A stretch of DNA of 64,000 nucleotides from Gallionellales bacterium 39-52-133 (GTDB lineage Bacteria > Pseudomonadota > Gammaproteobacteria > Burkholderiales > Gallionellaceae), in NCBI GenBank assembly GCA_002278935.1, contig NCJL01000004.1, forward strand, positions 1 through 64,000. Direction: 5' to 3'. The notes below the pieces were generated by a model. The model had not been told where the DNA came from, did not search any database, and was given only the letters and a program-made list of their open reading frames with translations. A program made the translations under genes and the position numbers. Positions 7,369 through 16,333 of this stretch are shown piece after piece; the first letter of the stretch is position 1; the number at the start of each line of letters is the position of its first letter.

Positions 7369-9456
7369 TTATGAAGCTCGTGTATCGATATCGCTTTCCA
7401 GACTTGGGTAGCGGACATGGTCAACCATGTCCTGTATATCCTTGCCCGGTGCTGCGGTCAACAGGCTGCCGACAACGACACCGATAATGCCGACCGGCAT
7501 GCCGAAGATTCCGGCAGAGATCGGATTCATACCCCACCACAGCGGCGCGTTTACACCGAAGAATGGATAGGTCATGTACATGTAGTACATGCAGATACCC
7601 AGACCGGAGGTCATACCCAGAATCGCGCCGAACTTGTTGGCACGTTTCCAGAATATGCCCAGCGCGAGCGCGGGGAAGAACGCGGAGGCCGCCAGCGAGA
7701 AGGCCGCGCCAACCAGGAACAGAATGTCACCCGGTTTGAGCGAGGTCACATACGCTGCCAGCACCGCAACCACCAGCAACAGGCCCTTGGAAATAGCCAG
7801 ACGACGGGTTGTTGGCGCATGTGGGTCGATCATTTTATAGTACACGTCGTGCGACAGCGCGTTGGCGATGGTCAGCAGAAGGCCGTCCGCAGTGGACAGC
7901 GCAGCAGCCAGGCCACCCGCAGCCACCAGACCCGTAATCACATAGGGCAGGCCCGCGATTTCCGGTGTTGCCAGCACGATCAGGTCGCCGCCTATCGTGA
8001 TCTCCGCCAGCTGCACGATGCCGTCCATATTAATGTCGGTAATGCTCATCAGGGTTTTGTCCACGGTCGCCCATGCACCTACCCAGCTTGGAAGCTCGGA
8101 GAAGTTTGAGCCCACCAGCAGGGTGTAAACGTCAAACTTGGCCAATACCGCCAGGGCAGGGGCAGTGAAGTACAGCAGGAAGATGAAGAACAGCGACCAG
8201 AATACTGACTGGCGAGCTTCCTTTACCGAAGGCGTCGTGTAATAGCGCATCAGGATGTGCGGCAACGCGGCTGTACCCACCATCAGGCACAATACCAGCG
8301 CGAGGAAGTTCTTGCGTTTATTGTCGCGTGTCGCTTCATCCTTGCCGGCGAAAGGTTCTGCATGCGCTGCAATCGGGGCTGTCTTGGCCTTGGCGGCATT
8401 CGCAGCACCTGTCCAGGCTTTTTTCGCCGCGGCTTCATCAGCCGGGTAACCCGCCACGGCTTTTTCAGCCGCTTCGATTGCCTTGGTATCCGGTGCAGAG
8501 CTGGCCTTCAGGTTGGACACGGTCTTTTCCAGCTTGGTTTTTTCCTCAGCCAGATAAGCTGCACCGCCGGTTTCCAGCGCCTTCAGCTTGCCTTCGGCAG
8601 CTTCCTGTCGCTGTTTGAAAATGGCGCGCACTTCGGCTTCCCTGGCGCCATCCGGCGTGCTGGCATCGTTCAATACCTTTTCACGCTCGGTCACTTTCTC
8701 CAGCACATAGCCGTAAGCAACTTGCGGCACAGGGATGTTGGTGTGCTTAACCGACAGCCATACTACCGGGATCATGTAAGCCACGATCAGGATGATGTAC
8801 TGCGCAACCTGGGTCCAGGTAACGGCTTTCATGCCGCCGAGGAAAGAGCACACCAGAATGCCGGCCAGACCGGCGAATACACCGATGCTGAATTCCAGGC
8901 CGGTGAAGCGGCTGGTGATCAGACCCACGCCGTAGATCTGCGCGATCACATAGGTGAAGGAGCACAGGATCGCCGCGAACACGCCGATGGAGCGCGGAAT
9001 ATTGCCGCCGTAACGCGCGCCAAGAAAGTCAGGAATGGTGAACTGGCCAAACTTGCGCAGGTAGGGCGCCAGCAACAGGGCCACCAGGCAGTAGCCGCCG
9101 GTCCAGCCCAGCACGAAAGCCAGGCCGTCGTAACCGGACAGATACAGGGTTCCCGCCATACCGATAAAGCTCGCGGCAGACATCCAGTCCGCGCCGGTCG
9201 CCATGCCGTTAAACAGTGCCGGTACGCGGCGTCCTGCGACGTAGTATTCGGACACATCCGCCGTCTTGGACATGATGCCGATACCCGCGTACAGCGCCAC
9301 CGTGGCGGCGAGGAAGATGTAACCCAGAATTTTATTGGGCACACCCATCTGTTCGAGGATGGCAACAATGATGACGAAGGCAACGAAGCCGCCGGTATAG
9401 AAGGAATAATATTTCTTCAGGGAAGCGTAAAACTGGGATTGTGATTGCGTAGCCAT
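7369..9456 (-). CDS. Sodium:solute symporter, VC_2705/ActP-like large subunit
   Basis: Inner-membrane Na+-coupled carboxylate (probably acetate-type) transporter of the SSS family, 695 residues. Around 13 membrane spans can be counted; the family motif region is GATAxDWMSAASFIG-like (TGADWMSAASFIGMAG near residue 88). A strongly hydrophilic insert of roughly 120 residues rich in Ala/Lys/Glu (about residues 255-375) separates two membrane halves; such an insert is known in the VC_2705 subfamily. The upstream DUF4212 gene overlaps by one base (TAATG), as expected for the small-subunit partner. The substrate is inferred from the family only. Confidence 0.88.
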   Translation of the reverse strand: MATQSQSQFYASLKKYYSFYTGGFVAFVIIVAILEQMGVPNKILGYIFLAATVALYAGIGIMSKTADVSEYYVAGRRVPALFNGMATGADWMSAASFIGMAGTLYLSGYDGLAFVLGWTGGYCLVALLLAPYLRKFGQFTIPDFLGARYGGNIPRSIGVFAAILCSFTYVIAQIYGVGLITSRFTGLEFSIGVFAGLAGILVCSFLGGMKAVTWTQVAQYIILIVAYMIPVVWLSVKHTNIPVPQVAYGYVLEKVTEREKVLNDASTPDGAREAEVRAIFKQRQEAAEGKLKALETGGAAYLAEEKTKLEKTVSNLKASSAPDTKAIEAAEKAVAGYPADEAAAKKAWTGAANAAKAKTAPIAAHAEPFAGKDEATRDNKRKNFLALVLCLMVGTAALPHILMRYYTTPSVKEARQSVFWSLFFIFLLYFTAPALAVLAKFDVYTLLVGSNFSELPSWVGAWATVDKTLMSITDINMDGIVQLAEITIGGDLIVLATPEIAGLPYVITGLVAAGGLAAALSTADGLLLTIANALSHDVYYKMIDPHAPTTRRLAISKGLLLVVAVLAAYVTSLKPGDILFLVGAAFSLAASAFFPALALGIFWKRANKFGAILGMTSGLGICMYYMYMTYPFFGVNAPLWWGMNPISAGIFGMPVGIIGVVVGSLLTAAPGKDIQDMVDHVRYPSLESDIDTRAS

Positions 9457-9719
9457 TAGTCGTCTCCCTCATGAACACCGTATTCGCGATCCATTTTGTT
9501 CATCGTATGGGCGTAATACCAGATAATGACCACGTATATGATCAAGGAACCTTGCGCGGCCATGTAGAATGGAAACGGAAAGCCAAGGATAGTGATGGAT
9601 TGCAGGTCTCGCGCAAACCAGCCGATAACGAATGTGGCGACAAACCATATCGCCAGCAAGATGCCGGTCAGCCGGAGATTTTTTTGCCAATACTCCTTGT
9701 GTTTCTCAGTAAGTTGCAT
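9456..9719 (-). CDS. DUF4212 protein, symporter small subunit
   Basis: 87 residues with two membrane segments (TGILLAIWFVATFVIGWFA near residue 18 and a second near 50-70) and the typical N-terminus EKHKEYWQKNLRLT. DUF4212 proteins are encoded directly before VC_2705-type symporters and are thought to be their small subunit. The stop shares a base with the symporter start, so translation is probably coupled. Confidence 0.9.
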   Translation of the reverse strand: MQLTEKHKEYWQKNLRLTGILLAIWFVATFVIGWFARDLQSITILGFPFPFYMAAQGSLIIYVVIIWYYAHTMNKMDREYGVHEGDD

Positions 9720-10019
9720 ACTTCCCCCTGAAGTTGGATTGATTTAAAAATTGCTGAAGTGCAGATGTCCATTTGAAAGAATAAAAACAGGATATCTGCT
9801 TATCAATTAAACGCCATTCAACTGCAGATTTGGATAATTGCTTACCCGCAATTAGAATGGCGGTTCAATAAAACGGTCGGGCTTGCGCCAGTCCGCCTTA
9901 ATTTCGCAACAATACTGCTTCTGGCTTACATTAAACTTACAACACTGGCCCGTTCACGTATAAGCTGCCAACTGCCGAAATATTCTGCAACTTTTTAAAT
10001 GGTTTATTAACAAATTCTT
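9720..10019. promoter_or_regulatory. Divergent promoter region, symporter operon / response regulator
   Basis: This 300-base gap separates divergent genes and holds no credible coding frame. An imperfect hairpin (CAGATGTCC at 9762-9770 against GGATATCTG at 9790-9798, one mismatch) lies about 43 bases before the DUF4212 start. It could be an operator or a 5'-leader structure. No convincing sigma-70 boxes were identified. Confidence 0.4.
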
Positions 10020-10691
10020 ATGCACATCCTGATTGCCGAAGATGATGAAGTGCTGGCGGATGGTCTGTGCCAGTCCATGCGCCAGCAGGGGTATGCAGTT
10101 GATCATGTCAGTGATGGTCAGGAAGCAGATCTCATATTGCGCGGCGCGCAGCCGTTTGATCTGGTGATTCTTGATCTCGGTTTACCGCGTCTGGATGGTT
10201 TGTGCGTGTTGCGCAATCTGCGTGAACGCAGCTGTAGAGTTCCTGTCATTATTCTGACCGCGCGTGACGGCGTGGGCGACCGGGTCAAGGGGCTGGACCT
10301 GGGTGCGGATGATTATCTCGCCAAACCTTTTGTTCTGGCCGAACTGGAAGCGCGGGTGCGGGCCTTGATCCGGCGCGGCCAGTGCGGGGTCAATCCCGTG
10401 TATTCCTGCGGCACCATGACTTACGACAGTGTCGGGCGCAGGGCGGCCATCAATGGTGCGGCGCTGGAGTTGACCACGCGCGAGTTGAGCGTGCTGGAAG
10501 CGCTGATGTCACGCACCGGCTGGGTGGTAAGCAAGGAACAGTTGCTTGAGCGCCTGTACAGCTATTCGGAAGAAGCCAGCGGCAATGCGATCGAAGTATA
10601 CATACACCGCCTGCGCAAAAAAATCGAGCCCGCCGGCGTCAACATACGCACCATACGCGGCCTTGGTTACATCATCGAAAAATCTGTGTAG
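10020..10691 (+). CDS. Two-component response regulator, OmpR family
   Basis: 223 residues. The receiver domain has acidic pocket E7-D8-D9, phospho-acceptor D52 in LVILDLGLP, T in IILTARD and K in LAKPF. The C-terminal winged helix ends with EVYIHRLRKKIEPAGVNIRTIRGLGYI, the OmpR/PhoB signature. It is of the QseB/PmrA/TctD type. It lies divergent from the symporter and upstream of its sensor kinase (about 120 bases), so control of the symporter is the likely job, as in other carboxylate-uptake loci. Confidence 0.9.
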   Translation: MHILIAEDDEVLADGLCQSMRQQGYAVDHVSDGQEADLILRGAQPFDLVILDLGLPRLDGLCVLRNLRERSCRVPVIILTARDGVGDRVKGLDLGADDYLAKPFVLAELEARVRALIRRGQCGVNPVYSCGTMTYDSVGRRAAINGAALELTTRELSVLEALMSRTGWVVSKEQLLERLYSYSEEASGNAIEVYIHRLRKKIEPAGVNIRTIRGLGYIIEKSV

Positions 10692-10809
10692 ATCTTCCTG
10701 ATAAACACATAAGCCAGCCACAGAGTTCGCAGAGTTGAGGATGTGCTTAAATATTTCCTGATTAGTTTGAACGCAGGGGCATCTATGGCGATATGTTTTT
10801 TTGGTTTTA

Positions 10810-12204
10810 ATGATGAGCAAACCTGAAGAAATTGTAGTCTCCCTGCGCAGCCACCTGATGGAAAGGCTGCTCACCGCGCTGTTCTGGCTGTGGCTGCTCA
10901 GCACCATTGTGGGCTATTTTGCCACCCTCAATTACGCCAACCAGCCGCATGACCTGATCCTGCTACAACGGGCGCAGGCGCTGGCCGAGCAACTTAAACT
11001 GGGCAGTGGCCAGGAGCGCTTGGACTACCAGCCCATCCTGCCGGATGGCAGTGAGCCGGGCCATCCGGACAGGGTGGTGTATACCGTCAGCGACAGCAAT
11101 GGTATCAAGGTTGCCGGCAATGCAAATCTGGCGCGGCCTGTTTCTTACCGCAAGGGCAAAGACGGCCCCCTGTTCAGCAACAGCGAGCGCGAAGGTGAGA
11201 AAACCCGCATGGTCAGCCTGATTTATCCGGCTCGCGCCGGCGGCAAGTTATACCAGCTGCACGTATCCGAAACCACGCACCAGCGCCGCGAGCTGGTGCG
11301 CGGTATTCTTGCCAATATTGTTATTCCACAACTTCTGCTGATCATGATTTCGGCAGGTGCCGTCTGGTATGGCTTGAAAGAAGGACTGGCGCCACTGGAG
11401 CGTTTGCGCCAGGAAGTGGCTGCCAGAAAGCGCGATGACCTGAATAGTCTGGATGCAGCCAAAGCGCCCGAAGAAGTGCGGCCCCTCATCGGCGCGGTAA
11501 ATGATTTGCTGGAGCGGCTGCAGCAGATCATGCAGGCGCAAAAACGTTTTGTGGCCGATGCCGCGCACCAGTTGCGCACGCCGTTTGCCGGTCTCAAAAC
11601 GCAGGCCGAGCTGGCCTTGCGTGAAAATGATGTGGAGCGCAAACAGCATGCTTTGCAACTCATGCTAACCAGCACGCGGCACGGTACGCGCCTGGTCAAC
11701 CAGCTACTGGCGCTGGCGCGCAACGAACCCGGCGGGCAGGGCACACACAGTTTCACCATGCTGGAGCTGGGTCAGCTGGCGCAGTCCTGCGCGATGCAAT
11801 GGGTGCCGATGGCGCTGGAGAAAAACATCGATCTTGGTTTTGAAGGTGTGGAAACGCAAACCTGGATACGCGGCGACGCGGTCAGCCTCAACGAAATGCT
11901 GGGCAACCTGATCGACAACGCGATACGTTATACGCCAGCCACTGGGCACATCACGATACGCATGGCCTGCGAGCAGGGCAAGGTGAGGTTATGCGTGGAA
12001 GACAACGGCCCGGGTATTGCAGCGCAACACCGCGAGCGCGTGTTTGAGCGTTTCTATCGGATACTGGGCAGCGGCCAGAGCGGCAGCGGACTGGGCCTTG
12101 CGATCGTGGCTGAGGTGGTCAAGCGCCATGGTGCGGAAATCAGCCTGGGACAGGGGCGCACAGGAACAGGAACGCGAGTGAGCATATACTTTCCCATTAT
12201 ATGA
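10810..12204 (+). CDS. Sensor histidine kinase, TctE/QseC-like
   Basis: About 464 residues when started at ATG 10810 (10813 also possible; an in-frame TTG at 10801 is less likely). There are two membrane segments (near residues 20-45 and 160-180) around a periplasmic domain of about 115 residues, then HAMP-like linker, HisKA with FVADAAHQLRTP and a HATPase domain with N box GNLIDNAIRYTP, G1 DNGPGI and G2 GSGLGLAI. The order and the 2CSK-like periplasmic region fit TctE-type sensors of carboxylates. It is the partner of the upstream OmpR-type regulator. Confidence 0.9.
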   Translation: MMSKPEEIVVSLRSHLMERLLTALFWLWLLSTIVGYFATLNYANQPHDLILLQRAQALAEQLKLGSGQERLDYQPILPDGSEPGHPDRVVYTVSDSNGIKVAGNANLARPVSYRKGKDGPLFSNSEREGEKTRMVSLIYPARAGGKLYQLHVSETTHQRRELVRGILANIVIPQLLLIMISAGAVWYGLKEGLAPLERLRQEVAARKRDDLNSLDAAKAPEEVRPLIGAVNDLLERLQQIMQAQKRFVADAAHQLRTPFAGLKTQAELALRENDVERKQHALQLMLTSTRHGTRLVNQLLALARNEPGGQGTHSFTMLELGQLAQSCAMQWVPMALEKNIDLGFEGVETQTWIRGDAVSLNEMLGNLIDNAIRYTPATGHITIRMACEQGKVRLCVEDNGPGIAAQHRERVFERFYRILGSGQSGSGLGLAIVAEVVKRHGAEISLGQGRTGTGTRVSIYFPII

Positions 12205-12206
12205 GA

Positions 12207-12233
12207 AAAATATTGAATATAATCAATGACTTA
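12207..12233 (+). repeat. 27-bp AT-rich repeat with IHF-type core, copy 2
   Basis: AAAATATTGAATATAATCAA followed by TGACTTA; the second half is an exact IHF consensus match. It starts two bases after the sensor-kinase stop codon. It differs from the copy at 19753 at a single base over 27. Confidence 0.65.
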
Positions 12234-12283
12234 TGATGTTTTGGCGCTAGCCGGTTTTCCCCGCCGTACTGTGCAAAAACATA

Positions 12284-12400
12284 AGTAGGGTGGGCAAGAT
12301 TTTTTTGCCCACGCTGAGCGCACGGCAAGTTGCTCAGTATTTTCAGTTTGCTGGTGGTGAGATTGCGTGTTCGCGTGGGCAGATGAAACTTGCCCACGCT
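12284..12400. repeat. Intergenic GTAGGGTGGGCA...TGCCCACGC palindromic repeats
   Basis: Between the convergent sensor-kinase and exonuclease genes, GGTGGGCAAG..TTGCCCACGC is found near 12289-12315. A second set, CGTGGGCA..TGCCCACGCTAC, is found near 12375-12401. This is a dispersed intergenic palindrome type of unknown function; a sister form (GTAGGGTGCGTC) lies at 50932. Confidence 0.5.
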
Positions 12401-12438
12401 ACGGAGAATTGGTCTGTGAACAGCTGCTTTTCCAGGGT

Positions 12439-13152
12439 TCAATAGCGTGCCGCGCTCAGCCAGCGTTGCGCCTTCTCCATATCCTGCAATGCCGTGAAAC
12501 TCTCCAGTCCTTTCATCTGCGCGCCGCGCAAGGCCATCAGCCCGAGCTGGGCGGTGGCAATGGCATCGGCCAACGCATTGTGCCGTTCATCATTGTGGAT
12601 AGCGAAACGTGCCAGCCAGTCATCCAGCGCATGGCATTTTTTTGCGTGCTGCGGAAACAGTTCGGGCAGCAGACAGGCCAGATCAGCCCAGGCGTGGCGG
12701 AAGTCGAAGCCGAGAAATTTCTTGCAGGCTTTGCGCAGCATGGTTTCGTCAAAAGCCGAGTGGAAAGCAAGCAGCGGCGCACCGTCCAGAAATTCCAGAA
12801 AGGCCAGCAGCGCCTCTTCCGGCGGCAGGCCGTTGCGCTGTGCGGTGCCGCCGATACCGTGCACCAGAATATTGGCCTTGTCGCTGGCTACTTGCTGGCG
12901 CAGCAGCAGGTCAAAGCTGTCGGCGAGGGCGATGCGTCCGCCATGGATACCGATCGCGCCAATCGCAATCAAATGATCATCCGCCAGACTGAGACCGCTG
13001 GTTTCCACATCCACCACCACGATGCGATCTGTGGCAAGGCGTGCAGAGCTGCTGGTGGAAATTTTCGGTTTGATATGGTCGAGACGACTTTGTTGCTGCC
13101 CGGTAAGTGAGGGAGCTGCACGCTTGAGTCGGGTAAGCAGTTTGCTGATCAC
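12439..13152 (-). CDS. 3'-5' exonuclease, DnaQ/epsilon-like
   Basis: 237 residues with the DEDDh exonuclease fold: ExoI VVVDVETSGLS (D and E), ExoII HSAFDETML, ExoIII HNALADAIATA (H and D). It starts with GTG at 13152, overlapping the upstream stop (GTGA). In many proteobacteria such a gene is coupled to a DUF294/CBS protein and a DUF4212 symporter, as here. The substrate in that context is unknown; a nucleotide- or RNA-directed regulatory role is possible. Confidence 0.85.
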   Translation of the reverse strand: MISKLLTRLKRAAPSLTGQQQSRLDHIKPKISTSSSARLATDRIVVVDVETSGLSLADDHLIAIGAIGIHGGRIALADSFDLLLRQQVASDKANILVHGIGGTAQRNGLPPEEALLAFLEFLDGAPLLAFHSAFDETMLRKACKKFLGFDFRHAWADLACLLPELFPQHAKKCHALDDWLARFAIHNDERHNALADAIATAQLGLMALRGAQMKGLESFTALQDMEKAQRWLSAARY

Positions 13153-15053
13153 AGGTTGTATTCCATGGCCAGGCGGCTCTGCATTTTGCGCGACTGGCGG
13201 AAGGCTTCTTTCAAGATGCGCCGGTTGAGATCATTGAGGCGCCCGGGGTTGATCTGGTTATTCATGTCGTCGCCGCGCCTGCTGCATTCATACTGGTGCA
13301 GCAGGCGCAGGGTCTGCAGAAAATGGAAGGCCTCTATCCAGCCTTCAATCTCGGCGACGTTGTTATTGTGCTGCGCTTTCGCGATATCCCGCAGCCGCTG
13401 CACCGTGCCGGTGGCGCTGCTGCCGGAAGCAAGGCCGAGGATGCGTGCCGCATCGACAAACGGCGTGGTGCCATTGAGTTTGATGTCCAGCGTGTGCTGC
13501 TGGTCCACCACGAAGTCGCGCACCAGCCCCAGCGGGGGGCGGTTGCGCAGGGCATTTGCCGCCATCTGGTGCAGAAAGCGCGGGGTGGTGGAGACCTTTT
13601 TGTTCAGCCAGGTGCGCAAGGCTGCGGCAAAAGTAGCGTTGCCATACAGGCTGCGGAAGTCGAAAAATATCGAGGCATTGAGCAGGTCTTCCGGGCTGCC
13701 GTGGTCGATCCAGTTGCTGAACGTTTTCTGCCATTCCTCGCGCGACAAACACCATTGCGGATTGCTCGCCATGATGTTGCCTTTGCACAGCGGAAAGCCG
13801 CAGCGGTCGAGCGCTTCATTGATGCGCCGCGCCAGCGGCAACAGGCGCTGGCGCATGGTGTCAGCCGTTTCGCCCTGCGCTACGCTGAAGATAATGCCGT
13901 TGTCCTGATCGGTATAAAAAGTCTGTTCCAGCCTGCCTTCCGAGCCCAGCGCCAGCCAGCAGATCTCTGTCTGGCAGGAGCCGGGTTGCTGCAGGCCTGC
14001 GTTCATACATTCCAGTTCGATAATGCGCGACGACAACAGGTCGTTGAGGGTGGAAATCAGCTGGGTGATCTGTTCGGCAGCCACGCCCTGCGCCATCATG
14101 TTGAGGGTCAGTTCGCGTATATCCCTGCTCAGCGCAATGAGTTCCGCCACGCTGCCCGCCTGTCTGAGCGAGGTGCTGAGCTGGCGCAAGCCCACGCGCT
14201 GCAGGGAAAACAGATCGCGCTCGGACACAATCCCGCGCAGCGTGCCATCGGCCTCGGTTACCAGTACATGACGAAACCCTTCCCTGGCCATCACCATCGC
14301 AGCTTCATAGGCCAGCGCGGTGGGCGGCAGCGACACCGGCTGGCTGCTCATCACCCCGCTGATCGGCAGCTCGAGGGATAAGCCGGCAAGTGTCACGCGC
14401 TGCAGCAAATCGCGCAGCGTAAAAATACCCAGCGGCCGCTTTGCAGCATCGGCCACGATCATCGAGCCGAGGTGTGCGTCCTGCATGGTTTGCAGGGCGC
14501 AGCGTATGGTAGTGTCGGGCAGGCAGGTGACGGGCGCGCTGCGAATAATGCTGGCCAGCGTGCTGGAAAGGGGCTGTTGTTCGGAGGAGGTCTGCGACAG
14601 TTGCGCCTGCATCGCCTGGGTGGATTGCTCGAACAACGCGGCGATGCGGCGCGTGCAGAAGTCCTTGAACACCACGGATAATTCAATCAGTTCCAGAAAA
14701 TGAGGTGCCGACAATTCAAAGCAGAACGCATCCTCGTCGGCGCGATATTCCGAAGTGACTGCACGGTGGGCAAGCAAGGCACCAACCGGAAAGCACTCGC
14801 CTTCATGCAGCTCCAGCACGGCATCCTGCGGCACCTTTGCCAGGCGCGAGCCGCGCACCAGACCTTGCTTGATCACAAAGAAACGGTTTGCCGCTCCCTG
14901 TTTCGGCGAAGCGATCACTTCGCCCTTTGCATAATAAGCCAGTTGCAGGCGCTGCAGCATCCACAGCAAATGTTCGCGCTGCATGCGGTCGAAGGGCGCA
15001 TGTTTGGTGAAGAATGGGAGATGCTGGATCAGGGCTGCGCTCATATTCTTCAA
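13149..15053 (-). CDS. cNMP-binding, CBS and DUF294 nucleotidyltransferase-like protein
   Basis: 634 residues with four recognisable parts: an N-terminal Crp-type cyclic-nucleotide-binding domain (about residues 15-130), paired CBS domains (about 165-290, with LGIFTLRDLLQRV and LRGIVSERDLF), a DUF294 nucleotidyltransferase-like domain (GSEGRLEQTFYTDQDNG near 370, matching the G-S-x-x-R...D-x-D pattern) and a helical DUF294_C domain. It is a likely cytoplasmic signalling protein sensing adenine nucleotides. It overlaps the exonuclease gene and lies in the carboxylate-symporter neighbourhood. The biochemical target is unknown. Confidence 0.88.
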   Translation of the reverse strand: MKNMSAALIQHLPFFTKHAPFDRMQREHLLWMLQRLQLAYYAKGEVIASPKQGAANRFFVIKQGLVRGSRLAKVPQDAVLELHEGECFPVGALLAHRAVTSEYRADEDAFCFELSAPHFLELIELSVVFKDFCTRRIAALFEQSTQAMQAQLSQTSSEQQPLSSTLASIIRSAPVTCLPDTTIRCALQTMQDAHLGSMIVADAAKRPLGIFTLRDLLQRVTLAGLSLELPISGVMSSQPVSLPPTALAYEAAMVMAREGFRHVLVTEADGTLRGIVSERDLFSLQRVGLRQLSTSLRQAGSVAELIALSRDIRELTLNMMAQGVAAEQITQLISTLNDLLSSRIIELECMNAGLQQPGSCQTEICWLALGSEGRLEQTFYTDQDNGIIFSVAQGETADTMRQRLLPLARRINEALDRCGFPLCKGNIMASNPQWCLSREEWQKTFSNWIDHGSPEDLLNASIFFDFRSLYGNATFAAALRTWLNKKVSTTPRFLHQMAANALRNRPPLGLVRDFVVDQQHTLDIKLNGTTPFVDAARILGLASGSSATGTVQRLRDIAKAQHNNNVAEIEGWIEAFHFLQTLRLLHQYECSRRGDDMNNQINPGRLNDLNRRILKEAFRQSRKMQSRLAMEYNL

Positions 15054-15065
15054 CCTTCTTTTTTA

Positions 15066-15152
15066 TCCACAGATTTCACAGATGAGCACAGATTAAACCC
15101 TGTCAAACGCCATCCAATACGGATTATTTTTACTCTGTGTCATCTGTGGATC
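15066..15152. repeat. Intergenic palindromic repeat (CCACAGATT family), copy 2
   Basis: ATCCACAGATTTCACAGATG near 15066 faces CATCTGTGGAT ending near 15152. The same unit as the 7157 copy occurs in degenerate form between the PfkB-kinase and DUF294 genes. Confidence 0.6.
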
Positions 15153-15161
15153 AAGTTTTTT

Positions 15162-16100
15162 TTACAGCTGGATGCGCTTGCCGAAATGCTTGTGGAACAT
15201 TTCCATCAGTTCCGAACGCAACGGTTTGTGATTCTGGCCGCCGCGGCTGGCAATCTTGAGCGAGCCCATCATCGAGGCGAGGCGCCCGGTGGTTTCCCAG
15301 TCCCAGCCCTGCTGGATGCCGTAGAGCAAGCCGGCACGATAGGCATCGCCGCAACCGGTCGGATCAACAATCGCTTCCGGCTTGGGCGTGGGAATGGCAA
15401 TCTGCTTGCCATCGGCATAGATCAGCGAGCCATCGGGGCCCAGTGTCACGATCAGGGCTTTGACAGATTTTGCAATCTGCTCCAGTGTCAGTTCAGTTTT
15501 GTCCTGCAGCAGCTTGGCTTCGTAGTCGTTTACCGTGACATAGGTAGCCTGATCTATGAAGCGTTTCAGATCTTCGCCGGAAAACATCGGCATGCCCTGG
15601 CCGGGATCAAACACAAAAGGAATTTTGGCGGCAACAAATTCTTCCGCATGCTGGATCATGCCATCGCGCCCGTCCGGTGACACGATACCTATGCTCACAT
15701 CTTTTGCATCGGCCACATGGTTGAGGTGCGACATCCCCATTGCGCCGGGGTGAAACGCGGTGATCTGGTTGTCATCCAGGTCGGTGGTGATAAAAGCCTG
15801 TCCGGTAAAGCTGTCGGGGATATGACGCAAATGCTGCTGCGAGATGCCAAGTTTTTCGAGACGCGAGGCATAGGGTGCAAAATCATCGCCCACCGTTGCC
15901 ATCAGCAGCGGATTGCCGCCCAGCAGCTGCAGGTTATACGCGATATTGCCGGCACAGCCGCCATATTCGCGGCGCATTTCCGGCACCAGAAAAGCCACAT
16001 TCAGGATATGAATCTGCTCGGGCAGGATGTGTTTTTTGAACTGGTCTTGAAACACCATGATGGTGTCGTATGCCATGGAGCCGCAGATAAGTGCTTTCAT
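15162..16100 (-). CDS. PfkB-family carbohydrate/nucleoside kinase (adenosine-kinase-like)
   Basis: 312 residues from ATG 16100, which gives the usual PfkB start MKALICGSMAYDTIM; the open frame extends 41 codons further but that part is not kinase-like. The second PfkB signature DPTGCGDAYRAG near residue 255 contains the catalytic Asp and anion hole. YGGCAGNIAYNLQLLGG near 55 is the sugar-binding GG region. Bacterial members of this type are usually called adenosine kinase or ribokinase-like; a purine-salvage role is plausible but not proven. Confidence 0.85.
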   Translation of the reverse strand: MKALICGSMAYDTIMVFQDQFKKHILPEQIHILNVAFLVPEMRREYGGCAGNIAYNLQLLGGNPLLMATVGDDFAPYASRLEKLGISQQHLRHIPDSFTGQAFITTDLDDNQITAFHPGAMGMSHLNHVADAKDVSIGIVSPDGRDGMIQHAEEFVAAKIPFVFDPGQGMPMFSGEDLKRFIDQATYVTVNDYEAKLLQDKTELTLEQIAKSVKALIVTLGPDGSLIYADGKQIAIPTPKPEAIVDPTGCGDAYRAGLLYGIQQGWDWETTGRLASMMGSLKIASRGGQNHKPLRSELMEMFHKHFGKRIQL

Positions 16101-16207
16101 AATCATGAATAAGAGAGTGGTAGTGAAGCGAGAATTATAACAGCATAGGTGCCCGCTCAGTTTATGCCGAGTCGGCAGGCAAGGGAGAGCGGCTCTTGTC
16201 CGCAGGC

Positions 16208-16234
16208 GAAAAAAAACCCGCATCGCTGCGGGTT
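16208..16234 (-). terminator. Rho-independent terminator of the FadL-like gene
   Basis: The stem AACCCGCA/TGCGGGTT with loop TCGC (16215-16234) is followed in the minus direction by eight A on the plus strand, i.e. a U-tract in the transcript. It lies about 100 bases after the porin stop codon. Confidence 0.8.
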
Positions 16235-16333
16235 ATATTTTGGTCATTGTCTAATACATCGATTAAGACGCAGCCCGATTCTATGTTTCTATTGGCCTCT
16301 AATCAAACCTCAATTAACGGCCAGATAGCTAAA

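Noticed and set aside
8257..9444. 395-codon open frame antisense to the symporter gene
   Set aside because: It mirrors a well-supported membrane transporter with clear family signatures; the antisense product is low-complexity and has no RBS or domain.
13296..14381. 361-codon open frame antisense to the DUF294 gene
   Set aside because: It arises from GC-biased codons on the opposite strand; no domain, start signal or promoter.
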